Below, in pieces: positions 1 through 11,128 of a stretch of DNA of 64,000 bases (the first letter of the stretch is position 1; every line of letters begins with the position of its first letter). The notes beneath the pieces were generated by a model, which was given only the letters and a program-made list of their open reading frames with translations, ran no database searches and was not told where the DNA came from. Location: the NCBI GenBank assembly GCA_030674185.1, contig CM060307.1, positions 52,229,199 to 52,293,198 on the forward strand. The letters run 5' to 3'. The DNA comes from Monoplex corrugatus. Its lineage: Eukaryota > Mollusca > Gastropoda > Littorinimorpha > Ranellidae. A program made the position numbers and the translations under genes.

Positions 1-1278
1 TGTAAAATAGCACTTCATTCAGAATCAGGATGCCCCCCTCTTACAATTGTACACATGCACATTCTCACAAGGACAGACACAAAGTACAGTCAGTAAAATC
101 ATTCTGATTCATGGATAATGGATAATTCCTACAATACTGTAAGATTAAGAGGCTCTCAATTAACCTTACTTTGACACGAAAGAATAGAAAATGAATTAAT
201 AAACCAGGCATGGTGATCATGTTTCAAGTTTCAAATTTCTGTCCAAAACATAATTCACAAAATTAAAATACATCTGATAGCATAGTTATATGATAGTGTG
301 CTCTCAGTGTCATAAAAGTTTTCCCACACTGGCCCTATAGTTTCCTCGTTACAATAACAATTTTTTTTTTACATGAAAGAACGGTCCATTTCATTAATAA
401 AAAACAGGACATAGTTATTATCTTTCAAACTTATGACATGTCAACCCCAAAATCACACTACTGTAAATGAATTATACATCATAGTGCACTATCAGCAACA
501 CAAGATTAACTTTTTATATTACCTGCTAAGTGTTTAACATGGAAGCAAACAATGGAGTTTTCTGGTTACAACAACATTTTTCTCATTTTTAATGCCTGTT
601 ATTGTTTTGCTCATAATGTTATCAGCTTCCATTTCAAACAAAAATAATTATTCAACTTTCATAACTTTAAAAAGTTATCTCAGGAAAATTCAATGCATTT
701 TTGGTTCACAGACCGACAGTTGATCTCTGACCTTATTTTTGTAACAAGAAAGGTAAATGAAATAAAATGAACAGGAAAATGCATTAATGTTTGTCTTTTT
801 CAATTATTGAAAACCTGATAAATTAACTGAAATGTGTTAGTCAACATACAACATGCAGTATTTAAAAAAAAACACCAAAACTGTCAGATATCTCTTAGAA
901 ACGCAACAGGGATGCCAGTTTTTTGGTGTCTGTGTTACAGATGTAATGGACCCGTGACAAATCCATCTTGACATGAAAATACTTTGTTTAAAAAGTTACT
1001 AGCTGGCACTCCTTATCAATAAATATGTAAAGACATAACTAAACTGGTTTGCATGTAACAGAGTCCTAAATAAAGTTGAAAACGAAGTGAATTGCCGGTT
1101 GCATGACATCTCATTGTCCATTGTTGCTCATTGAATCTTTCAAGAAGGTTCCACTCCAGTAATCCTCATTGTCAACAAAAATGGGAAATCACTTCGTTAA
1201 AATACAACCAAAAATCCTTGTGAAATACGTTACTTACATTAAAAAGGCAAAATCATAATGAAATAAACCTAAACTTAC
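1..1278. other. AT-rich stretch without recognisable gene
   Basis: AT-rich sequence with short homopolymer runs. I see no coding frame with family resemblance, no tandem repeat and no terminal-repeat pair here. Confidence 0.5.
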
Positions 1279-1440
1279 CACTCAAAGTTGGCTGGTGCTC
1301 TTCGTCATTTATTTGTTACAAGCGCCACAATGTCAGACACGAAACACGTTTGATCGATGCTGTCGCTAGCGCGCCCAAAATTAAGAAAGAGAGGAAGTTG
1401 AACGAAGTTCCCCGGATGTGGTAGTCGTACGCAAGAGAAA
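1279..1440 (-). promoter_or_regulatory. Possible promoter / 5' non-coding exon (minus)
   Basis: A small CpG-bearing island in AT-rich surroundings, with GCGCGCC-like and CTAGCG motifs and ETS-like GGAAG/TCCGG words. Reading minus, it runs into a good splice donor (TTTGAGTG followed by GTAAGT, donor G at 1,278). The only ATG in the proposed exon is followed after a few codons by an in-frame stop, so it would be a 5' untranslated exon of a gene lying left of the window. Single-site evidence only, hence low confidence. Confidence 0.2.
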
Positions 1441-2094
1441 ATAGTGCCGTTTCTTTTTAAATTAATGAGTGAGTGAGTATTTTCCTAATTTGAAACGTTA
1501 CCTTAAATTCCGGACACGACGCACGAAGATGATACTAAAATCGTATTTTTTACAAGTTACAGCGATTTTGATTTAAAATTTTTGCTTGTACTGTTTCCGG
1601 AACTACTTTTATGAGTTTATACAACAAGCAGGTGTGTATCTCTGTGCAAACCGATATGCACAACCGGCAATCTTAGAGGGCGAAAATCGGACACGATTAG
1701 TAACGTATATAATGAACTTTGGTATTTCTAATTACTTCTAAATTATAATTCCAATTAAAGCAAGCGCTCCAGGGAATTTAAATCAAATCCTTACTGAACA
1801 GATATGGATGAACAGATTCATTTTGTAATGTTATAGCAAAAGGTTTTACATATGATTGTTACTGATGCTGTGCCATGTCCCAAATCAGACCCACATTTTA
1901 TTCACACATTGCTGCATTTCCACAAAATTACAGCACACACATTCACAGCTGCTGTTTGAAATTATATGTAATATTTCTTAAACAGAATAGCAACAAAAAT
2001 CAACTGACATAGTCAACTTTAACCCAGTAGTTTTTATGAAAATATATTCTGAATGACATCACCCTTGGTGGTATATGCTTTCTGGGAATGAGCC

Positions 2095-2097
<3 letters not shown>
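1441..2097. other. AT-rich spacer
   Basis: Non-coding AT-rich sequence up to the compound microsatellite. Nothing recognisable seen. Confidence 0.45.
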
Positions 2098-2167
<70 letters not shown>

Positions 2168-2211
2168 ATATTTATATATATATATACACACACACACACA
2201 CATATACACAA
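2098..2211. repeat. Compound microsatellite (TA)n(TG)n(TA)n(CA)n
   Basis: Alternating TA and TG/CA blocks, largely self-complementary because (TG)n is followed by (CA)n across a TA centre. It abuts the truncated 5' edge of the LINE that starts at about 2,212. Confidence 0.95.
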
Positions 2212-3153
2212 GGTTCCGTTCTGGGACCTGTGCTCTTTGCTCTTTATACAAAGCCACTCTCCGATTTGATAAAATCACATTCCATTGAGCATCAATCCTT
2301 TGCAGATGACATCCAACTTGAAATTGATTCTCCTCCTTCTGATATCTACTCTGCTATCCCAGTCTTAGAAGACTGTATCTCAGATATCAAGACCTGGATG
2401 CTAGAAAATAAATTAAAGTTAAATGATGACAAAACTGAAGCTCTCTTTTTGTCCTCTCCTTTCAAAACCTCCCCATCTCCCAAACCTACTACCATTACCA
2501 TTGATCAGACTGAAATTCCTTTCTCCTCCTCAGCTAGGAATCTTGGTTTCTACTTCACTGACAACATGAGTGTTGAACTTCATGTAAACAACACCTGTCG
2601 CACTGCTTACATCAATCTCCGCCAAATCAGTTCCTTGCGTCATCTTCTTTCTGTTGATGCTACAAAAACTCTGGTTTCTGCTTTCATTCTCTCAAGACTG
2701 GATTATTGCAATTCACTTCTTTCTGGATGTTCAAAAGATCAAATAGATAAACTACAGAAAGTGCAAAATTCTGCAGCTCGGCTTGTTTTTAAATCCCGTA
2801 AGCGAGATCATGTCTCTCCTCTGCTAAAACGCCTCCACTGGCTTCCTGTACAAGCTCGTATCGAATTCAAACTTGCGATTCTCTGTCATTCATTTTTCTC
2901 TGGAACGTCCCCTTGTTACATTTCTGATCTCCTATCCGTCTACTCACCTTCCAGAAATCTTCGCTCCTCTTCTGACTTAAGACTACTGTGCATTCCCAGA
3001 GTAAGAACTAAAACCTTCGGTCACTGCACCTTTTCATATTCAGCACCAACTTTTTGGAATTCTCTGCCCCGTGAAATTCGCTACATTGAATCTATTACTT
3101 CTTTCAAGACTGCCCTCAAAACTTTCCAATTTAAATCCTATTTTCCCGACTAG
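2212..3153 (+). pseudogene. LINE ORF2 fragment, reverse transcriptase C-terminal part
   Basis: An open frame of about 313 codons. It begins at the palm motif QGSVLGPVLF, then FADDIQL (RT catalytic motif C, with F in place of the usual Y), KLKLNDDKTE, and thumb-region motifs SRLDYCNSLLSG, LQKVQNSAARLV and LHWLPVQARIEFK, ending in a short basic tail and TAG. The endonuclease and the RT fingers are missing because of 5' truncation, so it cannot code for a functional RT although the remaining frame is unbroken. The upstream ATG lies in the microsatellite and is not a real start. Confidence 0.9.
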
Positions 3154-3187
3154 GTAGTAACTGTGTGGACACTCTTTGTTCTCGTGC

Positions 3188-3355
<168 letters not shown>

Positions 3356-3445
3356 TGTTATCAGTGTGCAGCGTCACGAGCTCCGGCCCCGTACTGGAGG
3401 TTTGCGCTTATAAATGTTCATTATTATTATTATTATTATTATATA

Positions 3446-5503
3446 CATATATATATATGTATGTTATGTGGATGTAAGCACATCTGCATCAGCATGTGGT
3501 AAAAGAGAGCCCAGCGAATCTCCTTGCCATGAGTGGTACATGGTACCTCCATGTTTCCAATACACCTGTGTGAGGCGGCATAGCTAGCCAAGGGGTTGCA
3601 AGTGAGTTGCCATGGCCCAAGAGCTGAGGTCGCTAAAGGCCATTAACTGTTTCCCACCAGCTGGAATAGTGCCTACATACAGTCAGTCAGTCCTGATTTT
3701 TCTGGTTAATTTGCATCTTTCTGTTTCTTCCTTCACCTTTGTCTGTAATTGATACAGTGCAGGCAATTATTAATGAAAAAATGATGAAACGTCCAACAAT
3801 TTTACGTTTCCTCTAATAAAAAGTAAAAAATGGCTCATTGCCATGTTCCAATAATTGTTAAAAAATTATTCAGTTCGCTCAAAAAATCATCAACGACCAA
3901 ATTTTTGTGACATCTGATCCCCTGTCTCTGTGAATTACAAAATGAATGTCATTTCCAGCAAAATCAGAGAACCATGCTGTTTGACTGGTCTGCTCTGAGA
4001 TCTTACACACACTTCTTTCTCCCCAACAAAACTTGACCAATTTGGTAGAAAATGGCAACACTTCAAACTGGAATATCTTGTGAACTACTCATCCCACTGG
4101 AAAAATTCAAACTGCTTTGTTTGTACTCAAAACAACAATATCTTCAAACACCATGTAAAATCTTTTCACTCATAACCCAAGTTAAAATTTTCATCTGGCA
4201 TTGTTACTCTAGGTCCGGCACTGAAAAAGAGATCTCTTAAGAAATCGGGCACTGTTGGCTTTGTATAAACATAACCAAGAAGCTAAGCAGCAAGAAAATT
4301 AGCTTCTTCCTAGCATTCAGTTTGCAAATTTAATAAGCAAGCCAAAGTTATCACTGCTACTGGTAACAGGAAGGGAAGCATGTCAGACGTCTGAGATTCC
4401 ACAAAAATGGTTGCTCCCTGTGGCACAATAAATGAATAATGCCACAGATCCTGGATGCCCATAAACTGATAAAGAGACTCTTTGACAACCAAGGTCTGGA
4501 CAGATAGACAAAGCAATCTGATTAGCACCTCTAGACCTAACACAGTCCATTTCATCATATCTATATAGATAGATCACTATAGGTCACATGGCCTCAGGAC
4601 AGCACAGTCCACAGCTAATATGAGACTGGCAGTGTTTGGGTTTGGGAAGCAGCCATGATGGAGGCTGGTTCTGCGAGTACAGGGGCAGATGAGAAAGTAG
4701 AGGACAAACACATAGCTCGTTGACAGATGAATCCGTGAACCAACAGCCATCAACTGGAAACCCTGATCTATGGAGGTTTTGACTATGCTACAAATAGAAG
4801 GTTAACCAATGAGTTTGAAATAATTTGCCAGCAATTATCTTTCCCCTTGGAAGAAGACAAACTCACAAAGGCAGAAAGAGAGATAACATGCATATAAATC
4901 AATCAGAGGCAATACTGAAATTGAAAAGATACTTCTCCTCATGTTGGAATATAAAGGGTTAAAAATAGTATTTTTTTCTCTTTTTTTTAAACCGATTTGT
5001 AATGAATTTGTTTACGCTGGTTCACACCGGTTCTTCAAGAATGCTTACATTCAATCAATGAAAAGCATATCATGTAGGCTAAGTGATAATATATACGACG
5101 GTACAATTTCATAACTCAATATGCAGGTACATAAGGGCAGGCAAGTGTAGAGTTGAAGGCGTCTGCTTCTGAGGCTTAGCCACATGACCTTTATTTCTCC
5201 TAGTAATCCTACTGCCCTAGTCTTAGGCGATAAATGTAGACCAAGCACAAGATGACTTGTAAAGTTTGTGGAAAACTGCAGCTGAACTACCTATGCGGTT
5301 ATGTTTACATAGTCACTCTGAAATCACACACAACTCAATTCATGAAATTGCACAGCTGGGTAAATTGCACTGATCAACATCGCTGCGCTAGCCAAGACGT
5401 TCGTATCGGCTGCTGCTGTGAAGCTGAAGGACAACACACCGTGCGATTCAAAGCATGCACTGGAATTAAAAAGCAAATAATTCAACAAAAACATATTTCT
5501 TAC
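3446..5503. other. Non-coding interval; no firm feature
   Basis: Mixed sequence with a short TA run at about 3,443-3,462. The minus strand at about 4,310-4,510 has an open frame preceded by a pyrimidine/CAG acceptor-like site, but its translation resembles no family I know, so it is not called a gene. Confidence 0.4.
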
Positions 5504-5618
5504 GGTTGATGAAATATGCGGGCAGCGTTCTGCTTGCTACTTGGGGAACTGCCGGGGTTGTAAGAGCACATTTTGTAGCCCTTACAAACCCCGAACACGC
5601 TTGTTTGAGTGTATGCAT
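5504..5618 (-). CDS. Putative first coding exon, mitochondrial-leader-like N-terminus
   Basis: Minus-strand ATG at 5,618 in a fair start context (GTCGCCATCATGC) opens a frame of 38 codons plus one base that ends at a strong donor (CAACC followed by GTAAGAAAT). The peptide begins MHTLKQACSGFVRATKC, contains Arg, Lys, Ser and Thr with no acidic residue, and ends SRTLPAYFIN, the composition of a mitochondrial targeting presequence. The surroundings hold CpGs and a CACGTG E-box about 30 bp upstream, as expected near a promoter. Later exons would lie at lower coordinates; I could not recognise them, so the gene is unnamed. It may also be a chance frame. Confidence 0.4.
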
Positions 5619-6717
5619 GATGGCGACCCGGCTAAGGATTTGATCACGTGACTGTTCTGGCAGTGTGGGTGAGACTACTAAGTACGAGCCACCGGAACAA
5701 AAAAAGAAACACTTCAAGTGAATCATCTTTTTGTTTGTGTGTTTGTTGTTTGTTCTCTTTGATTTGCTTTTTTTTTTTTGGGGGGGGGGTTGTTTGCTTG
5801 TTTTTTTCAATTTTGAATCTCTGCTGACCCTCTTTAAAAAAACAACCTCATTTAGTACTTGCACCGAATTACTGCAAGGGGAGGGCGATGGGTGAGAAGG
5901 AAGAACAGAGAGCAGAAGAAAAAAAAAAGAATGTGGCATTGCGTATCAAAACAAAAATAAACTAAAACATGCAGGTTTCAGCGTAAAACCATGAGATTCT
6001 TCCATAAAATATACCAAATAAAAACAAATAAACAACATCAACAATAACAAAATGAATAAACAAAAGCAAACAAATATGATTCTTCGTGTTCAGACTATTT
6101 CCAATACCTTGGTACCGTTATTCCTAGAGTCAGAATGTATTAAGTTTGCTTATGATTGTTCTTCTTTCTTCCCTTATTATAGTTTTGGATCTTCTCTGTC
6201 ACATGCCATCAGTGGTGCCACCGCTTGTGGAATTTATACCAAGTGCAGAGATGTTATCTTGAGAAACTGAAACTTGTTTTGTTTGCCGTTTACATGATCA
6301 GGCCATATCTAGCGATGAATATGACAATTCTTTTTTTTTTCTTTCTTTCTTTTTTTTTAGCTGCTGCCGTCTGTAGTGGCAGGTTGGTGAAGGCGCCAGT
6401 TTATGTGCCTCAGTGAGCTCTGGCCACCAAAGCCAAATAGATCACAGAGTAAAGAGGCCCGACAAAGTGCTATCCACTGGTCTTTCAGGTTGGAGGTTAA
6501 ACACAGGACTAACAACTCGGTCCCAGAAAAGAAGAAAACTTTGTTACAGAAAAGCAGCAGATCAAAGAAACCAACACTACTGTAAGTAATGGCCCATCTT
6601 ACAGATACTTGTATCAACATGGAGAACGTTAAAGGAAGCTACATATAGCCTAACAGGGAGATGAAAGTCTTGAATGCCAAATACAAAACTTGGATGGATT
6701 CTAAAATGGGAAGCATG
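5619..6717. other. Promoter-side spacer, homopolymer-rich
   Basis: Just upstream (minus sense) of the putative exon are CpG-containing words and a CACGTG. Beyond about 5,700 there is a T-run followed by a G-run and other AT-rich non-coding sequence. Open frames in this part come from Lys/Gln-rich homopolymers and are not credible. Confidence 0.4.
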
Positions 6718-7239
6718 CCAGTTTGTCACAGGCCCAGTTTGTCACAGGCCCAGTTTGTCACTATCTTCGGCCTGCACCAAGAGGTCTGGCAGGGTCTGGG
6801 TCATGTCCGTCCACTCTTTGATGTTGTCGAACCAGCTCTTTCTTTGTCGTCCTCGCTTGCGCCCACCCTCGACTGTGCCCTGCATGATGGAAGTTATCAC
6901 TGACACTCTCAAAAACAGTAAATGAATGATTGATTGATTGTATGAATAGAATTTTATTTTTCAATTGTTTTTAACCAAAGAACATTCATTGTTGAAATTT
7001 TTACAGAGTAATTTGCTTTGATTTGCATACAAAAAGGAAAGAAATTTTGAACAACACAAGCTGAACTGACATTTTAGAGGGACTATCTGTACACCACCAA
7101 TTCGAACCCGGTTTCGAACCCGCCCAAGCCTACACTTGGTGCAGGCCGAAGATAGGGTTGGGTAGCATGGAGGTAGCAAGTAGTCTACCCACTGTGACAA
7201 ACTGGGCCTGTGACAAACTGGGCCTGTGACAAACTGGGC
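6718..7239. mobile_element. Inverted-repeat element with 16-bp terminal tandem repeats
   Basis: The left end carries about three copies of a 16-bp word (CAGTTTGTCACAGGCC, 6,719-6,762). The right end carries the same array in inverted order (GTGACAAACTGGGCCT, 7,193-7,239). Just inside, TATCTTCGGCCTGCACCAA (6,762-6,780) is mirrored by its reverse complement at 7,136-7,155. Between them on the minus strand is a tRNA-promoter-like B box (GGGTTCGAAACC and GGTTCGAATTGG, about 7,095-7,125). It is a non-autonomous foldback or MITE-like unit that may have captured a SINE; the class is unknown. No coding capacity is seen. Confidence 0.7.
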
Positions 7240-8218
7240 AGCCCCCTAAAATGTATGTTCTTCTTTTTCTTTCATTCACCGTGTACACGTGGTCAGGCTA
7301 CATCTGGTAATAAACATCCCCCCCCCCCCCCACCACTATTCTTTTCCCCTGTTCCAGCCAGATGCTATGGTGGTCAAGGGAGAGTAGCTGTCCTCGTGTG
7401 TCCTTTGGCATTTCAAGATGGATGGGAGGGACCTCCAGAAGCTGTTGGTGGATTCGACCTGTAGAATCTCAGGCCCTGGTGCTGTTCCACCCAGAAAGGC
7501 CCTCAATGGGCTTGCACCATTCTCACTTGATGTAAATGACTGTGCAGACATTTGGATTATATTGTATGGTACAAATGGTTTGCAGAAGGCGCCTTCAGGC
7601 CTGGTACTTCTAACTTCAGTCTACTAGGTCTCTGTAGGGATAACTGCACCCTTCACTCATGGCCAGAAGATCTATCCTGTGAACGCAGATAGTAGTGCCC
7701 TTACGTGCCTGATGGCTCCATCATAGGACATATAGGATATTTTCTAGATGTGGCCTTGCCAAGTGCTACCCTATCCCGTCCTGATATCAGCCCGGAACTG
7801 TTTTTTCATTTAGACAGGGGTGGTGTATTTTACTGATAACCACCCTATCTGAAGTCTATCCGCTATCCACCATCTGTGATCTGCTGGGTTAGGTATGATC
7901 AGTCCACTAAGTTGGAGGTAGCCTTTCTGAAATGGAATACCTGAAAGAACTATATATGTGTGACAGGACATAGTCTCAGGTACTTTTTTTTGGATAAACA
8001 TTGGCTTATGCATCTTTAGTTCTGTTTGTTATAATCTTGTGAAAGCTTCATCAACAGATAAATACTTTTGTTTTATGTAGAGGGTTAGATTCCATAGGCT
8101 TGATACATGCTCTATCTAAACAATCTGAAGTCATGTTTTTTGGAGGTCTTGTGTTTGCACTGTTTATATTTTTTGAAAGGACAACAATTCATTCCGACAC
8201 GTTTGTTTAGAAGAAGAT
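7240..8218. other. Non-coding interval
   Basis: Holds a poly-C run at about 7,319-7,331 and otherwise unremarkable sequence. The short open frames on both strands near 7,340-7,630 have no family resemblance. Confidence 0.4.
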
Positions 8219-9893
8219 GTAAAGCGAATGTAATCAGTCCGTTTGTATCTCCTTATGTTGTCTTGAGCAATTTGTTTATCCACTGCCGGCCTATACAAGA
8301 TCTGGGTCAAGTCAAAGGATGAAGAGGACTACATCAAGTACAGACTTGCAAGAAGACACAGCAAGAAAGTTGTGAGAACAGCAAAGGAAAAGTCATGGAC
8401 CCAGTATGGTGAAAAACTCTGTGAAACATGCAAAGCTTCCCCAAGAGAGTTTTACAAGAGTGTGAAAGCGATGAGAGTCGAGATGAACCTTTCGATCCAA
8501 CCACTATCATCAACGATGCAAACGGGGAAGCATTGCATGAAGAGGAGAAAATAGTGAAGAGATGGGAAAACTATTTCAAAGACCTACTCAACCCATCAAG
8601 AGTACGGGCACAAGACACACAATCCCGGTTCACCCCCAGCCACCCAGATCACTCAGAACCTACCATCCTAGAGAGTGAAGTAAAAAAAGCAGTGAAGACC
8701 AGTCCTAAAGGTAAGGCAGCTGGAGACGACGGCATAACAACTGAAGCCATCCATGTGTGCAGTGAAACCGGAATTCAGTGGCTCACCACCATCTTTCAGA
8801 AAGCTTGGGAGGAGAGAAAAGTACCAAAAGACTGGCAAAATGCCCAATTTGGCTTCAGAAAAGGAAGAGGGTGCACCGATGCAATCTTTGCACTTCGACA
8901 ACTGTGCGAGAGGGCGATCAAATATGACCGAGATCTCCATCTTATATTCGTTGATCAAGAAAAGGCCTTTGATCGAGTCAACAGAGACAAGCTATGGAAG
9001 GTCCTCGAGCAGTACGACGTCAAGGGCCAGCTGCTAGACAACATTCGGGCATCTACGCCAACAGCAGGAGTGCAGTCCGCACCGCCAGTGGGACATCTGA
9101 CTGGTTCCCAGTGACATCGGGAGTAAGGCAGTGCTGTAATCTCTCCCCTCTTCTCTTCGTGATCTATATGCATCAGATTACGAAGGAGGCAAACCCAGAC
9201 CCTGAGGCACTCAATGAACTCATGTTTGCGGACGACCAGGCAATGGTGAACAATGACAAGATACAGCTACAGGAGCACACAGACCAGCTCAATGAAAGCT
9301 GCGAGACATACGGCATGAAAATCAGCGTCAGCAAGACTGAGGTCGAGACCAGATGCCAGAAAGCCAACGCAGTCAGCTATCAACTTGCCCCTCTCCTGAA
9401 ACACCCCAGCATTCCCACCAGCACTAAGGCGAAACTCATCAACGCCATTTTTCTACCAACGCTGACATACCAGTGCCAGACATGGTCCCTAACTAAAGTC
9501 CTCGAGAGAAAACTGGTCACCTGTGAAATGAAATGCCTGAGGAAAGCAGTAAACAAGACAAGGCGGGACAAGATCAGAAATGAGGTGATACGAGACATGG
9601 TAGGAGCAACACCAATCCTACAACACATCAAACATATGAGAATCAAGTGGTTCGGACACCTCACACGTGTGCCCCTAAACCATCTAGCTCTTCGGACATA
9701 CAACACCAGATACTCTGGCTGGAGAGCCAGAGGAAGACCAAGACGAAGATGGAGCGACTCCGTGGCAGACACCCTCAGAGCTCACGATCCCTTCTCCAGG
9801 CCACCTGCCTTGCAGCTGACAGATGACTATCTCCCCGTGATGCCCACCGGTACAAGCGGAAGTAAAAAGTAAAGTAAAGTAAGTAAAGCGAAT
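8219..9893 (+). mobile_element. Internally deleted LINE flanked by 11-bp direct repeats
   Basis: GTAAAGCGAAT occurs at 8,219-8,229 and again at 9,883-9,893, directly after a (GTAAA)-like 3' tail, so it is a likely target-site duplication. Between them lies ORF2 of a non-LTR retrotransposon that uses FADD at the RT active site. The 5' part of the ORF is truncated or frame-broken. The clade cannot be named with confidence; the long C-terminal region ending in an RRRWSD-type motif is common in invertebrate LINEs. Confidence 0.85.
8310..9872 (+). pseudogene. Broken LINE ORF2 (reverse transcriptase)
   Basis: Reading through three frames gives a fingers-region linker (SEVKKAVKTSPKGKAAGDDG, about 8,680-8,730), WEERKVPKDWQNA, then directly QFGFRKGRGCTDAIFALRQL. 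The segment normally between them (the block holding the NYRPI-like motif) is deleted. VDQEKAFDRVNRDKLW (motif A) follows, then a frame change at about 9,050, then VTSGVRQCCNLSPLLFVIY, FADDQAMV (motif C, about 9,226), and a C-terminal domain with IKWFGHLTRVP and RGRPRRRWSD, ending TAA at 9,870. Frame shifts and the missing block make it non-functional. Confidence 0.88.
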
Positions 9894-10744
9894 ATTGCAT
9901 GTTTTCATCAACAGTAAATTTTGTTTGTTTGTGGTAGACAATTCAAACTTGCTGAAAAGATTGTAGAATTGACAGTTGTATAAAAACAAGTTATCACAAT
10001 TTTCTTGCTTCTAATGTTCTCTCTCTTCTCTTTTTTCTCTCTCATTGCATGCGTCTCTCTTTGTCTCTCATGCTTTTGTAAAGTCCTTGATCAATTAACA
10101 CATAACAGTCAATATTTCATTGTAATTCATTTTCATGACTTACTTGTCATTGTGTATGTGTTATGGTGCGTTTGTTTTCATCAGTGGGCTGACATGTCCC
10201 CTCCCCCCCCCCCCCCCCCACTTCCACCATGTCCCTCGTTTGTTTTTTATGCTTTCTTTACTTTCTTTTCTTTTGATTACTTATTTCATGAAACTATTAT
10301 CGTTATGATTACCTTGTGCTTCTAAAGAAGATTTTTGAGCCAGAGGCTAGGAGATGTATACCCAGAATAACAAAGCCGTTCCTGCTGAGGCTGTTCTTCA
10401 CGTGGCAGTCACTGCAATTGTGAATCTACAAGCATCAATAGGCAAGAGAGTGGGGCGAGTACTGAATGCCCTCTCCACATTTAAAAAAAATTCTTATGTT
10501 GGACAGGAATATAGGCAAGCTGGAACAATGAAACAATTACCAGCTTATGATAAAGCATGGAGAGGTGGTGCATGGACAGGTAGAGGATGCTGCTGAAGTC
10601 TCTAGCTATGATTCTGCATGTAGGTGGTTGTGGGATAACAGTCAACGACCATACAGTGTCTGCATGTGTATGTCTGTTATCAAAATGTGTTAACATCTTT
10701 TCTCAGCTATTTCTGAATTGATTTTACCAGATTTTCGTCAGACA
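9894..10744. other. Non-coding interval with poly-C run
   Basis: AT-rich sequence with a C-run at 10,204-10,219. No gene or element recognised. Confidence 0.4.
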
Positions 10745-11128
10745 TTTTGACTGTTGAGTTTGGAGTTTGTTCAGAAGGGATTCATCCCATTCACATAATT
10801 CCAAATGTGCTGCATACAAATCTGCCTTGAATTATCTGCCAGACTCTCTGAGCCTGCACAAAGCCCTATGCACCAATAAGGTCTTGAAATGGAGAGGGGA
10901 GAGAAGGACTTATGAAACATTAAATTAAGCTGACACCACCATAATGATGGAATATTAAGAGGGGCAGTGAACAGGCCAGTTTTTAAGATTGCAACTCTGT
11001 AAGAACCAGTCAAGCTCATGTTAAAAAGAAACCACACACAGACAAAAAGGAAATAAGACAAATTGGCGCAACTGAGGGTTAAATCCACAACTGTTAGGAG
11101 TGTGACGTTCTAATACTGAGCTAATGGT
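10745..11128 (-). mobile_element. SINE with conserved tail domain, minus
   Basis: On the minus strand, a tRNA-like head (about 11,060-11,128, A box TTAGCTCAGTATTAGAACG and a weak B box) is followed by a tail block (about 10,985 down to 10,745) that matches blocks at 13.6, 58.6 and 61.0 kb. Shared words, in order, are GGCCTGTT, CCATCATTCTGGTGGTGTC-like, TTTCAAGACCTTAT, GCTCAGAGAGTCTG and TGAACAAACTCC. It is a tRNA-derived SINE with a family-specific body. Confidence 0.7.

Noticed and set aside
2075..2288. Several open frames of Tyr/Ile/Thr/His/Cys/Val repeats
   Set aside because: They are translations of TA, TG and CA microsatellites. The same applies to frames at 3.2, 29.6, 38.0, 47.5, 51.8, 55.5, 57.0 and 58.4 kb.
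4310..4577. 82-codon minus frame with an acceptor-like site
   Set aside because: No family resemblance and no matching donor or partner exon that I could see.
5466..5939. 157-codon minus frame
   Set aside because: The upper part is Lys/Phe homopolymer translation. Only the part from 5,618 down to the donor at 5,504 is plausible.
6718..7239. CRISPR-like array of 16-bp repeats
   Set aside because: Only about three copies per end with no spacers, arranged as inverted termini in a eukaryotic context.
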